In this document: positions 11,015 to 20,404 of the stretch, one piece after another
Layout of the letters: every line of letters starts with the position of its first letter
Position numbering within the stretch: the stretch's first letter is position 1
Assembly (NCBI RefSeq): GCF_902806685.2
Contig: NC_048561.1
Coordinates: forward strand, 3,967,157 to 4,031,156
Reading direction: 5' to 3'
Length of the DNA: 64,000 nucleotides
Source: Maniola hyperantus
Lineage: Eukaryota; Arthropoda; Insecta; Lepidoptera; Nymphalidae
Program-made: the position numbers and the translations under genes
Notes under the pieces: model-generated
What the model saw: only the letters and a program-made list of their open reading frames with translations
The model's database searches: none
What the model was told of the DNA's origin: nothing

Positions 11015-11577
11015 CGGCCAAGTGCGAGTCAGGGTTAGCGCAATGAGGGTTCCGTACTAGGCGTATTTTTTTGACATTTTGCACGATAACTCAAAAACTA
11101 TGATGAATAAAAATAAATAAAAATCTGTTTTAGAATGTACAGGAGAAGACCTTTCATATGATACCCCACTTGATATAGTTATCTTACATCGAAAATGGAA
11201 AATACTAATTATTAGTTTATGACCACAATTTAATTTTTTTTGTGTGATGTAACCACAAATTCACGGTTTTCAGATTTTTCCCCTAATGTCTGCTATAAGA
11301 CCTACCTACAGTGGCGTGCAGGTCATAGAGGCATAAATGCACTGCTTACCCCAGTTGTAATAGCTCAATGCATATTTTTCATTATGACCTGCCAGTGAAC
11401 AGGCTCCTACTTAACTAGTGCCTACCCTGGCTTCAAACCCTGTGCACGCCACTGCCTACCTACCTGCCAAACTTCATGATTCTAGGTCAACGGGAAGTAC
11501 CCTGTAGGTTTCTTGACAGACAGACAACAAAGTGATCCTATAAGGGTTCCGTTTTTCCTTTTGAGGTATGGAACCCT
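11015..11577 (-). mobile_element. Family G repeat interrupted by a hAT MITE
   Basis: Starts acggccaagtgcgagtcagg and ends atggaaccct on the plus strand. Removing 11309-11462 (MITE plus one target copy) restores the family text tataagacctacctacctgc. Confidence 0.75.
11309..11454. mobile_element. hAT-type MITE, 146 bp, with 8-bp target duplication
   Basis: Ends CAGTGGCGTGCA and TGCACGCCACTG are perfect inverted repeats. CCTACCTA flanks both sides (11301-11308 and 11455-11462). An 8-bp duplication with a CAG-N-G-type terminus is the hAT superfamily signature. No transposase. A second copy lies at 31005-31150 in the opposite orientation. Confidence 0.9.
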
Positions 11578-11578
11578 A

Positions 11579-11771
11579 AAAATCACGTCAATCCGTTGCA
11601 CCGTTGCTACATTTTTTATTTATTTATTCAGATACAAGTTAGCCCTTGACTGCAATCTCACCTGGTGGTAAGTGATGATGCAGTCTAAGATGATAGCGGG
11701 CTAACCTGGAAGGGGTATGGCACTTGCGACGTGATTGAAGGACAAACCCCATTTATAATAAGGGTACTGAT
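11579..11771 (-). mobile_element. Helitron family A fragment interrupted by SINE S1 tail
   Basis: aatcacgtcaatccgttgca and ttgcgacgtgattgaaggac are adjacent in intact family A copies. Here 11608-11724 separates them and consists of the tail half of SINE S1 (minus strand). TTGC occurs at both junctions. Confidence 0.6.
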
Positions 11772-11870
11772 TGTCGACAGTAGAAAATTAAAGTGAAGCT
11801 CTTTATAATATTTTTGACAACCTTTATTATTCATGGAGACGAGCGTTGGGGCGTTTATTCCTCTCTCTTT

Positions 11871-11948
11871 ATTCCGGAAAATCAAAGAGTTCCCACGGGA
11901 TTTTTAAAAACCTAATTCCACGCGGACGTAGTCGCGGGAATCATCTAG
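11871..11948 (+). mobile_element. Helitron family A, 3' end
   Basis: Ends CCACGCGGACGTAGTCGCGG then CTAG at 11945-11948. The next base begins another Helitron. Confidence 0.6.
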
Positions 11949-12164
11949 TCTAAATATATAAAAGGAAAAGGTGACTGACTGACTGACTGATCTATCAACG
12001 CACTGCTCAAACTACAGGATCTGGCTGAAATTTGGCATGCAGATAGCTGTTATGACGTAGGCATCCGCTAAGAAAGGATTTTTGAAAATTCAACCCCTAA
12101 GGGGGTGAAATAGGGGTTTGAAATTTGTATAATCCACGCGGATAAAGTCGCGAGTGTAAGCTAG
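11949..12164 (+). mobile_element. Non-autonomous Helitron, family B, complete
   Basis: Starts TCTAAATATATAAAAGG directly after the CTAG of the previous element and ends GTAAGCTAG followed by T. Length 216 bp. No coding capacity. Confidence 0.75.
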
Positions 12165-12363
12165 TTCTACGATAATATGAAAAGTGCGTATAGCATTAAG
12201 GATGCATTATGTAACTTGTAAGATAAATAGTAATTAGAATAATATTATCTTAAGTACCTATATAATATGTTATATCAATAAAGGCTGACGCATACCTACG
12301 GAGTGGAGTGCGACGATTTTGATAATAACCTAATTAAATTCAGCCGTATTTCTTTGATAACAT

Positions 12364-12486
12364 CATCATCATCATGATCCGATAGACGTCCACTGCTGGA
12401 GATAGGTCCCTTGTAGGGACTTCCACACGCCACGGTCTTGCGCCGCCTGAATCCAGCGGCTCCCTGCGACTCGTCTGATGTCGTCA
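12364..12486 (-). pseudogene. RTE-like LINE 3' end fragment
   Basis: On the minus strand it encodes the DDIRRVAGSRWIQAAQD to WTSI-type end, followed by a (GATGAT)n tail (atcatcatcatcatgatccg on plus). Confidence 0.75.
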
Positions 12487-12688
12487 TATACTATCGTAAA
12501 CTATGCCATCGGTTTAAGTTGTGCGTCGATACTTGAGTCAGTTAGTCAGGCCAAGTCGTTTTATAAGTACACAGAACTCGTAGTTTTAAGTTTACCCAGT
12601 TTTAATTTTGTAATACTTAACATTTGGTTATACATATATTTTTTTCTTTTGTATTGTTTTGTGAGCTGAATAAAGTTTTATTTATTTA

Positions 12689-12896
12689 CTAGCTGACCTG
12701 ACCCGGCTTCGCTCGGGTGGAGTTTAGAAAATTGAGGGGGAGGTTGAATTTAATTTTTTCTCTCCGTAAGAACCATCTTCGTACTTCAAGGAATATCATA
12801 AAAAAGAATTAGCGAAATCGGTTCAGCTGTTCTCGAGATTTGCGATGAGCAACACATTTAGTGATTCATTTTTATATTATAGAAGACTAGCTGTCC
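12689..12896 (-). mobile_element. Helitron family D, tandem copy 1
   Basis: Minus-strand sense: 5' end TCTATAATATAAAAATGAATC, 3' end CTAG preceded by a GGGT...ACCC-type stem. The last 60 bp differ from copies 2 and 3, so it is a subfamily member. Confidence 0.65.
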
Positions 12897-13073
12897 TGGC
12901 GAACTTCGTTCCGCCTAACAGTAGATTCAAATTATTTTCATTTTTCTCTCCGTAAGAACCATCCTCGTACTTCAAGGAATATCATAAAAAAAGAATTAGC
13001 GAAATCGGTTCAGCTGTTCTCGAGATTTGCGATGAGCAACACATTTAGTGATTCATTTTTATATTATAGAAGA
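12897..13073 (-). mobile_element. Helitron family D, tandem copy 2
   Basis: 177-bp unit ending GGCGGAACGAAGTTCGCCAG ... CTAG on the minus strand. The GGCG/CGCC hairpin lies just inside CTAG. It is joined head-to-tail to copies 1 and 3 by a 3-bp spacer. Confidence 0.75.
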
Positions 13074-13187
13074 CTAGCTGTCCTGGCGAACTTCGTTCCG
13101 CCTAACAGTAGATTCAAATTATTTAAATTTTTCTCTCCGTAAGAACCATCCTGAGCAACACATTAATTAGTGATTCATTTTTATATC
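13074..13187 (-). mobile_element. Helitron family D, tandem copy 3 with internal deletion
   Basis: Same ends as copy 2, but the ttcaaggaatatcataaaaa to tcgagatttgcg block is deleted. Confidence 0.65.
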
Positions 13188-13403
13188 GATTTAATGCACT
13201 CTGCCAGTGTGCGCTGCGCCTAACAGGTCGTATAGTAAAATATTTTTTTTTTAAAAACCCCGCCGACTGTTAGCGATAAGCGTTATCAAGTATTTTTAGA
13301 GTTGGACAAATAAATACGCGGAGGCCGGACGAAGCGACTTATTACTATTGGTACAAACACAAAAATTTTCCTCTCCTGTACAAATAAATAAGTGTGACGT
13401 ATG

Positions 13404-13712
13404 TTTTTTTTTTTTTTTTTTTTTAATACAATAAAACTTAAAGCTAGCCTTATCTAATTACTATATAAATCATGACCGCGTGGAATGGTGCCAAGAATAC
13501 TGGCTGCATTTCCGCGCTGGACAGCCAGGCTGATCCGCTGCGCAAAAAATGAGCCAGCCCTTCTGTCACCAGTTGAGGCTATTAATCGCGGTGAAATGTC
13601 TCGTAAAAATTTTTTAGCACTAAGACTCCATGGCCCCAGGGTCTCCACGGCAAACGGCACAAAAATGTAACTCTCTATAAGAGAGGCATACTTGCGCCGC
13701 TTGCCGTTTTTT
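13404..13712 (-). pseudogene. Non-LTR retroelement polyprotein, C-terminal remnant with poly(A)
   Basis: On the minus strand a frame from about 13712 reads GKRRKYASLIESYIFVPFAV, then ETLGPW and later AQRISLAVQRGNAASILGT, ending at a stop (13454). A short 3' UTR and a poly(A) tract follow (T-run 13404-13425 on plus). That order fits a 5'-truncated non-LTR insertion. The polypeptide resembles the C-terminal region of insect non-LTR retroelement polyproteins that I know only by its VETLGPW and QRGNAASILGT signature. I cannot name the clade. An in-frame stop precedes GKRRK, so the rest of the protein is absent. Confidence 0.5.
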
Positions 13713-13880
13713 TAATAATTTGGAGAAACACTAACATAACACACACATTTGGATTTACTTCGTATGTGGCGTTTAAGACGCTTTCATATTTGCCGCAGTG
13801 CCGCGCGGAGGCAACAGATGCTTTCCTCACGAAGGGAAGCCTCGTGAGGAAACCTGCGCTTGAGAGTTTTTTTTTAAAGA

Positions 13881-14040
13881 TTATTAGCCATGTTAAATGA
13901 CTAATATTCCCCTTTCCTCTCCAACTAAGCGTCAGGCTTGTGCTAGGAGTAGGTACGACAATAGTGCAACGGGCGGGGTTTGAACCGTCGACCTTTCGGT
14001 TTTCAGTCCATTCCTTTACCCGTTGAGCTACTGAGGCTCA
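13881..14040 (-). mobile_element. SINE family S2 (tRNA-derived, Phe-like anticodon loop)
   Basis: Minus-strand sense: TAGCTCAACGGGTAAAGG (A box-like), an ACTGAAAACC anticodon-loop region, GGTTCAAACCCCGCCCG (B box-like), then cactattgtcgtacctactc and a catttaacatggctaataat end. Confidence 0.75.
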
Positions 14041-14140
14041 TAATGTTCTCAAAGGTGTGTGAAGTCTGCCAATCCGCACTTGGCCAGCGTGGTGGACTGT
14101 GGCCAATCCCTTCTCATCCCGAGAGGAGACCTGTGTTCAA
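14041..14140 (+). repeat. SINE family S3, internal fragment
   Basis: taatgttctcaaaggtgtgt through cgagaggagacctgtg match the middle of full-length S3. Confidence 0.6.
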
Positions 14141-14282
14141 CTTGTAACAACTTCAAAAAACCAAAGAAAAGAAAAATAGGCGATTCATAGGCTACCTAGC
14201 GTCAAATGTAGGTAACATTTGACGCCTGCCAGCGACGTCGTAGCCTCTACGTTGTGTTATGATTTCCGCACATATAAGTTAT

Positions 14283-14409
14283 AATGTACATCGGCCTTTA
14301 GAATGACATTTCGGCTTTGTAGAGCGTTGTCTCTGTCACTCATACCTATAATATGACGTTTTGTTGGTCTCCTCCTAAAGGTTGATGTACATTCTTTTCT
14401 GCCGCGTAC
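14283..14409. repeat. Foldback MITE family P, copy lacking one terminus
   Basis: atgtacatcggcctttagaa and tgatgtacattcttttctgc are the two arms. The left CGCGGCC terminus is lost. Confidence 0.65.
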
Positions 14410-14472
14410 TGAGACCCGTGCTCTGTAGTGAGCCGGCCGGCGATGGGTTGATCATGATGATGGTGATGACTG
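14410..14472 (+). repeat. SINE family S3, 3' tail fragment
   Basis: gacccgtgctctgtagtgag followed by gatgggttgatcatgatgat, the S3 3' end with its GAT-rich tail. Confidence 0.6.
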
Positions 14473-14872
14473 TACCACGCTTACTCTGTGCTTATACTGT
14501 GGCAAAGCACTCAATACCAACCTAAGTGACAGACAACAGACGACAGACGCACAAAATTCCAAAAATTATCACCACGCCAGATAAGGGCTACGCTGTGTAC
14601 CTCTGACTCGGCGTTATCTTTTCAAAATGCCGCAACGATTGCGTCTTATCTATTTTTCGAAGTTGAAAACATTTATTATTTTTTAACGACACATAGATAA
14701 GCAATTTTGTGGGTGGTGGAAAGTTTTGCATAATATATTTAATAAGAACTTTTCGACCTGGTTCCTCCGTCACCTTTCTACTATCGTACCGCAAGGCATC
14801 GCCAAGGTCTGCACCCGTAAGTAGTCGAAATTCCTCGGATACATACGAAGCGATTTGCCTCCTCATGCCTAA

Positions 14873-14960
14873 TTCGAACCGCCGATTTGGAACACTCTTC
14901 CAGCGTCAGTTTTCCCCTCCAATTATAATATGGGTACCTTTAAATCAAGAGTAAAGAAGG
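14873..14960 (+). pseudogene. LINE reverse transcriptase, extreme C-terminal remnant
   Basis: A frame reads PIWNTLPASVFPSNYNMGTF then KSRVKK. The WNxLPxxVFP...N-M-G-F-K-S-R-V pattern is the familiar C-terminal end of insect LINE polymerases (jockey/RTE-like group). An in-frame stop lies just upstream (about 14868). Downstream is a Helitron family A remnant (14968-15012). Confidence 0.55.
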
Positions 14961-15029
14961 AAGAAGGAGTAACACATACACACACACAAACTTTCGCCTT
15001 TATAATATTAGTCGGGATTCGCGGACAAC

Positions 15030-15737
15030 CCACCACCTCCCATGGCCCCACCAACCTCGCGGTTATATGGGCCGAAACGCGGGAGGGCGCCCGTTCGGTA
15101 CTTGCTCGGTGGCTCTTTCCCGGGGCGCCTTCTTGACTCCCTACAAATTCTTTCTTTCCTGTCCTTGTCCCTAATTGGTCTTTCTCCCCTTTCTGGGGCA
15201 GACGTACACAACACGCAGATCCCCGCGTGCCCCGCGGTCCTGCTCCTTCCTCAAACACCCACTGGTCCACGATCACGGTCCGAGCTGTTCCGCCTCTTGT
15301 GCCAGTGGTGCGCGAACTCCCGTAGCTTGCCGAAGTTTTCCGCCGAAGCAACGAGGTCCTGGTAGTAAACCGGACCCTCTACCTCGCAAACAATCCCGTC
15401 CAGCAGGGCGCACCGGAGGTCCTCGTACAGCGCACACTCCTGTAGAGGTGCAACCTCTACCGTTACTTGGCTGGCAGCTATTAGGAAAACTTCGCAGCTG
15501 CCACACAACAATATTCAAATTTGGAACGCAGTGGAGAATCCTCCTGGTCATGCACGTTACAAGATTCCACATTCCCTATCATCCGCTCGTCACGTCAACA
15601 TCTTCTAGCATTGTATTATAGCTCGCGAGCCCGTCTGTATTGTACATAACATATCAATTGTAAAGTGTAAAATAAACATCATTATATGTAGCTGGTTCTT
15701 CATTGCACCAACCCTTCAGCTACACTCCCAAATTCAA
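15030..15737 (-). mobile_element. 708-bp insertion flanked by 17-bp direct repeats
   Basis: CGGGATTCGCGGACAAC occurs at 15013-15029 and 15738-15754, directly bounding this segment. That is typical of target-primed reverse transcription. On the minus strand it carries an 86-residue open frame (15511-15251) containing ALYEDLRCALLDGIV, VYYQDLVASA, NFGKLREFAHHWHKRR, then a stop, about 220 bp of non-coding sequence, and a GGGAGGTGGTGG end without a poly(A) tail. I do not recognise the protein. A C-terminal domain of a retroelement polyprotein is a guess. An AATAAA lies on the other strand near 15670. An inverted partial copy lies at 17720-18134. Confidence 0.65.
15251..15511 (-). pseudogene. Unrecognised coding remnant (YEDLRCALLDG / FAHHWHKRR)
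   Basis: The 86-residue frame CGSCEVFLIAAS...RDRGPVGV is shared with 17718-17912 at near identity from ALYEDLRCALLDG to the stop. The shared stop and few amino-acid changes suggest a real protein end. The upstream part is cut off. No family is assigned. It has no visible signal peptide, membrane segment or metal-binding cluster. Confidence 0.4.
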
Positions 15738-15754
15738 CGGGATTCGCGGACAAC

Positions 15755-16190
15755 GTTCACATACTGGTCGGTACCTACTTGCCGAATATTATAATAGGGC
15801 CAATGTGTACTGGCCTTACCAGTGTTAACGTAGCGTGGCCACAGTCTGCTAATGATCAAAATGCATCTTGACAGATTTTACTTTTTTAATTTTATCTCCT
15901 CAAGTCCGAAGTCAGTTATAAACTTATAAGGGCGTCAATCCACTTATCGTACGACCGATAAAGATTGACATAACAATTGCGACGGTTTCGTGGCTCCAAT
16001 GCGTCTGCCTGAATAAATTTCGCAGTAAATTGCCTGCCGGTTAAAGCATGTGCTGTCAATTTGGACAAAAAACTCGATGCGATAGCGACAGCGGCCCACT
16101 TTGATCCACGCTGGATCGCAAGACGCGTTTACACACTGACAAAACAATTGGCATTACTTGGCAGGACTATTTCTATAACCAAAAAAAAAA
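15755..16190. other. No recognisable gene or repeat
   Basis: This is the continuation of the target into which the 708-bp element inserted. No supported feature. Confidence 0.3.
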
Positions 16191-16191
16191 A

Positions 16192-16625
16192 CCGGCCAAG
16201 TGCGAGTCAGGCTCGCGCAATGAGGGTTCCGTACTACAGTCGTTTTTTTTCGACATTTTGCACGATAATTCAAAAACTATGATACATAAAAATAAATAAA
16301 AATCTGTTTTAGAATGCACAGGTGAAAACCTTTCATATGATACCCCACTTGATATAGTTCTCTTACTTCGAAATGGAAAATACTAATTTTTAGTTCATGA
16401 CCACAATTTAATTTTTTTTGTGTGATGTACCTAACCACAAATTCACGGTTTTCAGATTTTTCCCCAAATGTCAGCTATAAGATGTACCTACCTGCCAAAT
16501 TTCATGATTCTAGGTCAACGGGAAGTACCCTGTAGGTTTCTTGACAGACAGACGGACAGACAGACAGACAGACAACAAAGTGATCCTATAAGGGTTCCGT
16601 TTTTCCTTTTGAGGTACGGAACCCT
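16192..16625 (-). mobile_element. Family G repeat, complete copy
   Basis: Begins CCGGCCAAGTGCGAGTCAGG after an A-run, ends GTACGGAACCCT before AAAAA, and contains (GACA)n near its 5' end. Good reference copy of the family (434 bp). Confidence 0.8.
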
Positions 16626-17039
16626 AAAAAGTACGTACTTAAGCTCCTACTTAATTTATTTACTTACCACTGACTTTTTGACAGAAAAATTTTTAAATCT
16701 TTATTGAGCTTACTTTCTGAAGACCTCCCTGGACCTCTCAATCATACAATCCGAATCCTAATAATATTATAAATATGACAGTTTGTACGTTTGTTAGGTA
16801 CTCCTTCATGCCGCAATAACTGAACCGATTTAGGTTGGGAGTTAAAATGTAGGTACCGTGAAGTAACTAACACACAAACTAATTGCCTGATTTTTTTACC
16901 AAAAAATAAGGATGAGTACCTACTTACGTACTATGACTTTTTTGATAGGAAAAATCGGAATCTTTATTGACCCTACTTTCTGAAGACCCCCCTGGAATTC
17001 TTATTTACAAAATCCGAATCCTAACATTATTACAAATAT

Positions 17040-17719
17040 GAACTCTCAGGCATGCAGGTTTGGGGTGCCAGCCAGGTATAATAACCTCCGAGTGTGCCTG
17101 GGTGCTGCTGGTCCCTTTTGGAGACGTCCGAGGGGAAGAGCGGTATTCGGGCCGGTAAACTCCGGTAACATGACTAATGATTTCTCTTCAGGGATATTGT
17201 TGGCCATGGCTAATGACCTGGTAGGTTTCTCCGAGTGTCCCTCTGACTAGCAGAGGTCTCAGTGGACGAGGCGAGGGATGGGACGCGGGTGACGTGCGCG
17301 GAATCGCGTTGTCGCCCGTTGGGTCCCCGGGGGGGTCGGGGAGGCGCACATCGTTGGTGCACCTCGGATGTGTGGTGGAGACCTCGTGAGTGGGTCCCCG
17401 GTGGAGGATCCACCTCGGCGGACGTCGCGGTTGGTTGCTTCGATGTTCCCGTGACCCAGTCGTCAGGCGACGCGCAGGAGCGCCGCTGGGTTTTACAGGG
17501 TATAGGACGTTTGGGTAGTATAAAAGGCGGTCACTGAAAATCAGCGTTGGGGCGTCTAGTACCTCAGATGTTTGTGTCTGAGGGGCCCGAACGTCTCAAC
17601 ACAAGCTGAGTGGCCTACCTGTTCGAGGTGTTGCACTGCTGTACAGGACGATATTGCCTACACCATGTACCACCTATATACCTCGAATAAACATTATTCT
17701 ATTCTATTCTATTCTTCTT
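17040..17719 (+). mobile_element. GC-rich probable LINE 3' UTR with (ATTCT)n tail
   Basis: GC-rich text without a conserved frame, rich in CGGGCCGG and GGTCCCCGG, ending in AATAAACATT and then (ATTCT)n. Change of base composition at about 17040 and the terminal pentanucleotide tail suggest a 5'-truncated LINE 3' UTR. The clade is not determined. Confidence 0.45.
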
Positions 17720-17912
17720 GTGGGAGTGTGCGCTGTACGAGGACCTCCGGTGCGCCCTGCTGGACGGGATTGTTCGCGAGGAAGAGGGTCCGGTTTACTA
17801 CCAGGACCTCGTTGCTTCGGCGGTAAACTTCGGCAAGCTACGGGAGTTCGCGCACCACTGGCACAAGAGGCGGAACAGCTCGGACCGTGATCGTGGACCA
17901 GTGGGTGTTTGA
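17718..17912 (+). pseudogene. Unrecognised coding remnant, second copy
   Basis: 64-residue frame, same end as the remnant at 15251-15511. Differences include REEE for CEVE and V for E before NFGKL. 5'-truncated and without a function call. Confidence 0.4.
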
Positions 17913-18134
17913 GGAAGGATCCGGACCGCGGGGCACGCGGGGATCTGCGTGTTGTGTACGTCTGCCCCAGAAAGGGGAGAAAGACCAATTAGGGACAAGG
18001 ACAGGAAAGAAAGAATTTGTAGGGAGTCAAGAAGGCGCCCCGGGAAAGAGCCACCGAGCAAGTACCGAACGGGCGCCCTCCCGCGTTTCGGCCCATATAA
18101 CCGCGAGGTTGGTGGGGCCATGGGAGGTGGTGGG
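17720..18134 (+). mobile_element. Inverted partial copy of the 15030-15737 element, set in (ATTCT)n
   Basis: Near-identical to the reverse complement of 15018-15440. It carries the ALYEDLRCALLDG frame ending at 17912 and terminates at the same GGGAGGTGGTGGG. (ATTCT)n lies immediately on both sides (17691-17715 and 18135-18152), as if the element inserted into that tail and duplicated it. Confidence 0.65.
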
Positions 18135-18279
18135 TATTCTATTCTATTCTACATACATTCCAGCCAGTTGGCTGGCTGGTTGGGTGGCTGGCTGGCTTGC
18201 AGCAAGGGGGATGCGTAAACGCATTTCCCGGCGATAAAAAAAACATGCCGGTTTCCTTACGACGCTTTTCCACGCCGTT

Positions 18280-18634
18280 TGATGGTGAGATGGCAATTGG
18301 TGTATGAGTCGAGGTTACGCCCCGCACACCCGCACGTCACCTGCGCTCGCCCGCATAAGCAGGGTGATTCGCTAACTCAGTTTCTAACAGTGAACGATAG
18401 CCGCCGAGCTCATTTGACATTTATTTTTAATCCACTGAAGGTTTTGTACGAAAAATTATTTTAATGTCACTCAGTGGAGCAGAAATGTACAGCCAACCAA
18501 TGTCAAATGTGCTCGGTGGCTATCATTCATCGTTAGACACTGAGATAGTAAATCACCCCGAGGGTCAGAGCGGGGGCTGTGCGGGTGTGCGGAGCGTCCC
18601 CACCCCGATTGCTATCTCGACCTGTCGCGTAATT
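18280..18634. mobile_element. Foldback MITE family F split by another MITE
   Basis: gagatggcaattggtgtatg (18289) and ccgattgctatctcgacctg (18605) are the two arms of family F. The 200 bp between them (18362-18558) is an independent inverted-repeat element. Confidence 0.65.
18362..18558. mobile_element. Inverted-repeat MITE nested in family F
   Basis: Left end GGGTGATTCGCTAACTCAGT pairs with the right end ACTGAGATAGTAAATCACCC. The arms extend about 60 bp through gccgagctcatttgacat / atgtcaaatgtgctcggt. No coding frame. Confidence 0.7.
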
Positions 18635-18657
18635 TATGTACACGTGTTACGAGTTCA

Positions 18658-18877
18658 TCTAAATATATAAAAGGAAAAGGTGACTGACTGACTGACTGAA
18701 CTATCAACGCACAGCTCAAACCACTGGACGGATCGGGCTGAAATTTGGCATGCAGATAGCTATTATGACGTAGGCATCCGCTAAGAAAGGATTTTAGAAA
18801 ATTCAACCCCTAAGGGGGTGAAATAGAGGTTTGAAATTTGTGTAGTCCACGCGGACGAAGTCGCGAGCATAAGCTAG
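18658..18877 (+). mobile_element. Non-autonomous Helitron, family B, complete
   Basis: TCTAAATATATAAAAGG start preceded by A; CTAG end followed by T, as expected for insertion between A and T without target duplication. 220 bp. Hairpin CGCGGACGAAGTCGCG near the 3' end. Confidence 0.8.
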
Positions 18878-18980
18878 TACTAGTTCAAAATGGCATCATA
18901 ATTATAAATCCCTTCTTGTGCCTACTTTTTAAAAATCTTTTTGTTACCTGTCATTTGTGTTTTACGGTGCAATCAGTACA

Positions 18981-19184
18981 TCAGTACCCTTATTATAAAT
19001 ACGAAAGTGTGTTTGTTTGTTGGTTTGTCGCAACGGCGCAACGGATTGACGTGATTTTTTGTATAGGTATAGATAAAGACCTGGAGAGTGACATAGGCTA
19101 CTTTTTATCCCGGAAAATCAAAGAGTTCCCACGAAATTTTTAAAAACCTAATTCCACGCGGATGAAGTCCCGGGCATCAGCTAG
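18981..19184 (+). mobile_element. Non-autonomous Helitron, family A (TCAGTACCC subtype), complete
   Basis: Starts TCAGTACCCTTATTATAAAT preceded by A, ends CATCAGCTAG followed by T. The 3' hairpin carries a substitution (GATGAAGTCCCG). Confidence 0.75.
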
Positions 19185-19448
19185 TAAAGAAAATACATAC
19201 ATAAATTAATTATATTATAATACAGTTGTAAAATGTAGTAAAGCAGCTATGTACTGGGAAAGCGTTGATGGATGTTAAATAAACAGTTTTTGCCGTTTTG
19301 CATGACTAGTCAAGTGTTTTCCGTTTGATTGACGTTTTCAATGCATTTTTAGGATTCCGCAGGAAAACAAGAAAGAAAACCTTATTATCTAGATTCGTCC
19401 ATCTATCTGTGTGTCACAGCCATTTTAAACTTTTTTTTATTATTTAGA

Positions 19449-19674
19449 CTAGTTTATGCTCGCGACTTCCTCCGCGTGGACTACACAAATTTCAAAACCC
19501 AATTTCACCCCCTTAGGGGTTGAATTTTCAAAAATCCATTCTTAGCGGATGCCTACGTCATAATAGTTATCTGCATGCCAAATTTCAGCCCGATCCGTCC
19601 AATAGTTTGAGCTGTGCGTTGATAGATCAGTCAGTCAGTCAGTCGTCACCTTTTCCTTTTAATATATATTTAGA
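19449..19674 (-). mobile_element. Non-autonomous Helitron, family B, complete
   Basis: CTAG at 19449 preceded by A, TAGA at 19671-19674 followed by T. Internal (GACT)n run in the usual place. Confidence 0.75.
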
Positions 19675-19880
19675 TGTACAAGTTATCCCTTGACTGCAGT
19701 CTCACCTGGCGGTAAGTGATGATGCAATCTAAGATGGAAGCGGGCTAACCTGGAAGGGGTATGGCAGTTTTTATTAAACCCATACCCCTTTGGTTTCTAC
19801 ACGGCATCGTACCGGAACGCTGAATCGCTTGGCGGGCACGGCTTTGTCGGTAGGGTGGTAACTAGCCACGGCCGAAGGCC
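19675..19880 (-). repeat. SINE family S1 fragment, fused to a LINE tail
   Basis: S1 tail and body up to ccacggccgaag, then 19881-19921 reads ctatgtctagcagtggaggc and caggctgattgatt, the 3' end of an RTE subfamily like that at 34227. The junction has no visible target duplication. Confidence 0.6.
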
Positions 19881-20080
19881 TATGTCTAGCAGTGGAGGCA
19901 AACAGGCTGATTGATTGATTATCTACGGAACCCTACCTCATGCGTGTTCCGACACGCACTTAACCAGTTTTGAAGTCGTGTTACTTTTATGTATCTGGCT
20001 CAGGAAATGATAAACACGTAAACCGTTTCGAAAATTAAAAGACTATCGATATTCAAAAACTAAAACCGGTAAGATAAAAC

Positions 20081-20210
20081 CGCTGATAGCCCTGTGGTTA
20101 AGGCAACGGTCTTCTATTCAGGAGATTGGGGATTCGATCCCGTGAACGCATCTCTAACTTTTCGGAGTTAATATTATTATGTGCGTTTTAAGCACAGACC
20201 CACCACCTAT
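20081..20210 (+). repeat. SINE family S3, tRNA-like head fragment
   Basis: gctgatagccctgtggttaa (A box-like) and gggattcgatcccgtgaacg (B box-like), followed by ctctaacttttcggagtt. Confidence 0.6.
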
Positions 20211-20267
20211 AGACGCCTAATAGTCGGACACCCCCCATCGCCAAGCTTAGGCAGTTGCTTAGCATAA

Positions 20268-20400
20268 GGCCCGGACTCTACCAGAGTGGAGACGAGAGGA
20301 GAAGAGAGGAGATGTGATTTAAACAACCAATAGAATTTCGTTATTCCCGCATCTCGTCTCCGCTCTGCTTCAGTGAATACCACTGAGTGGAGATGAATCA
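20268..20400. repeat. Diverged foldback MITE related to family H
   Basis: aaggcccggactctaccaga and ctccgctctgcttcagtgaa frame a body with gaggagatgtg and caaccaatagaatt, as in family H at 44669. Confidence 0.45.
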
Positions 20401-20404
20401 TACT

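Noticed and set aside
12689..13187. CRISPR-like or satellite array
   Set aside because: Units are complete Helitron copies with TC and CTAG ends and there are no unique spacers.
15175..15621. 148-codon plus-strand frame
   Set aside because: Antisense to the frame shared by both copies of the 15.0/17.7 kb element, and its right-hand copy is truncated. The minus-strand frame is the better candidate.
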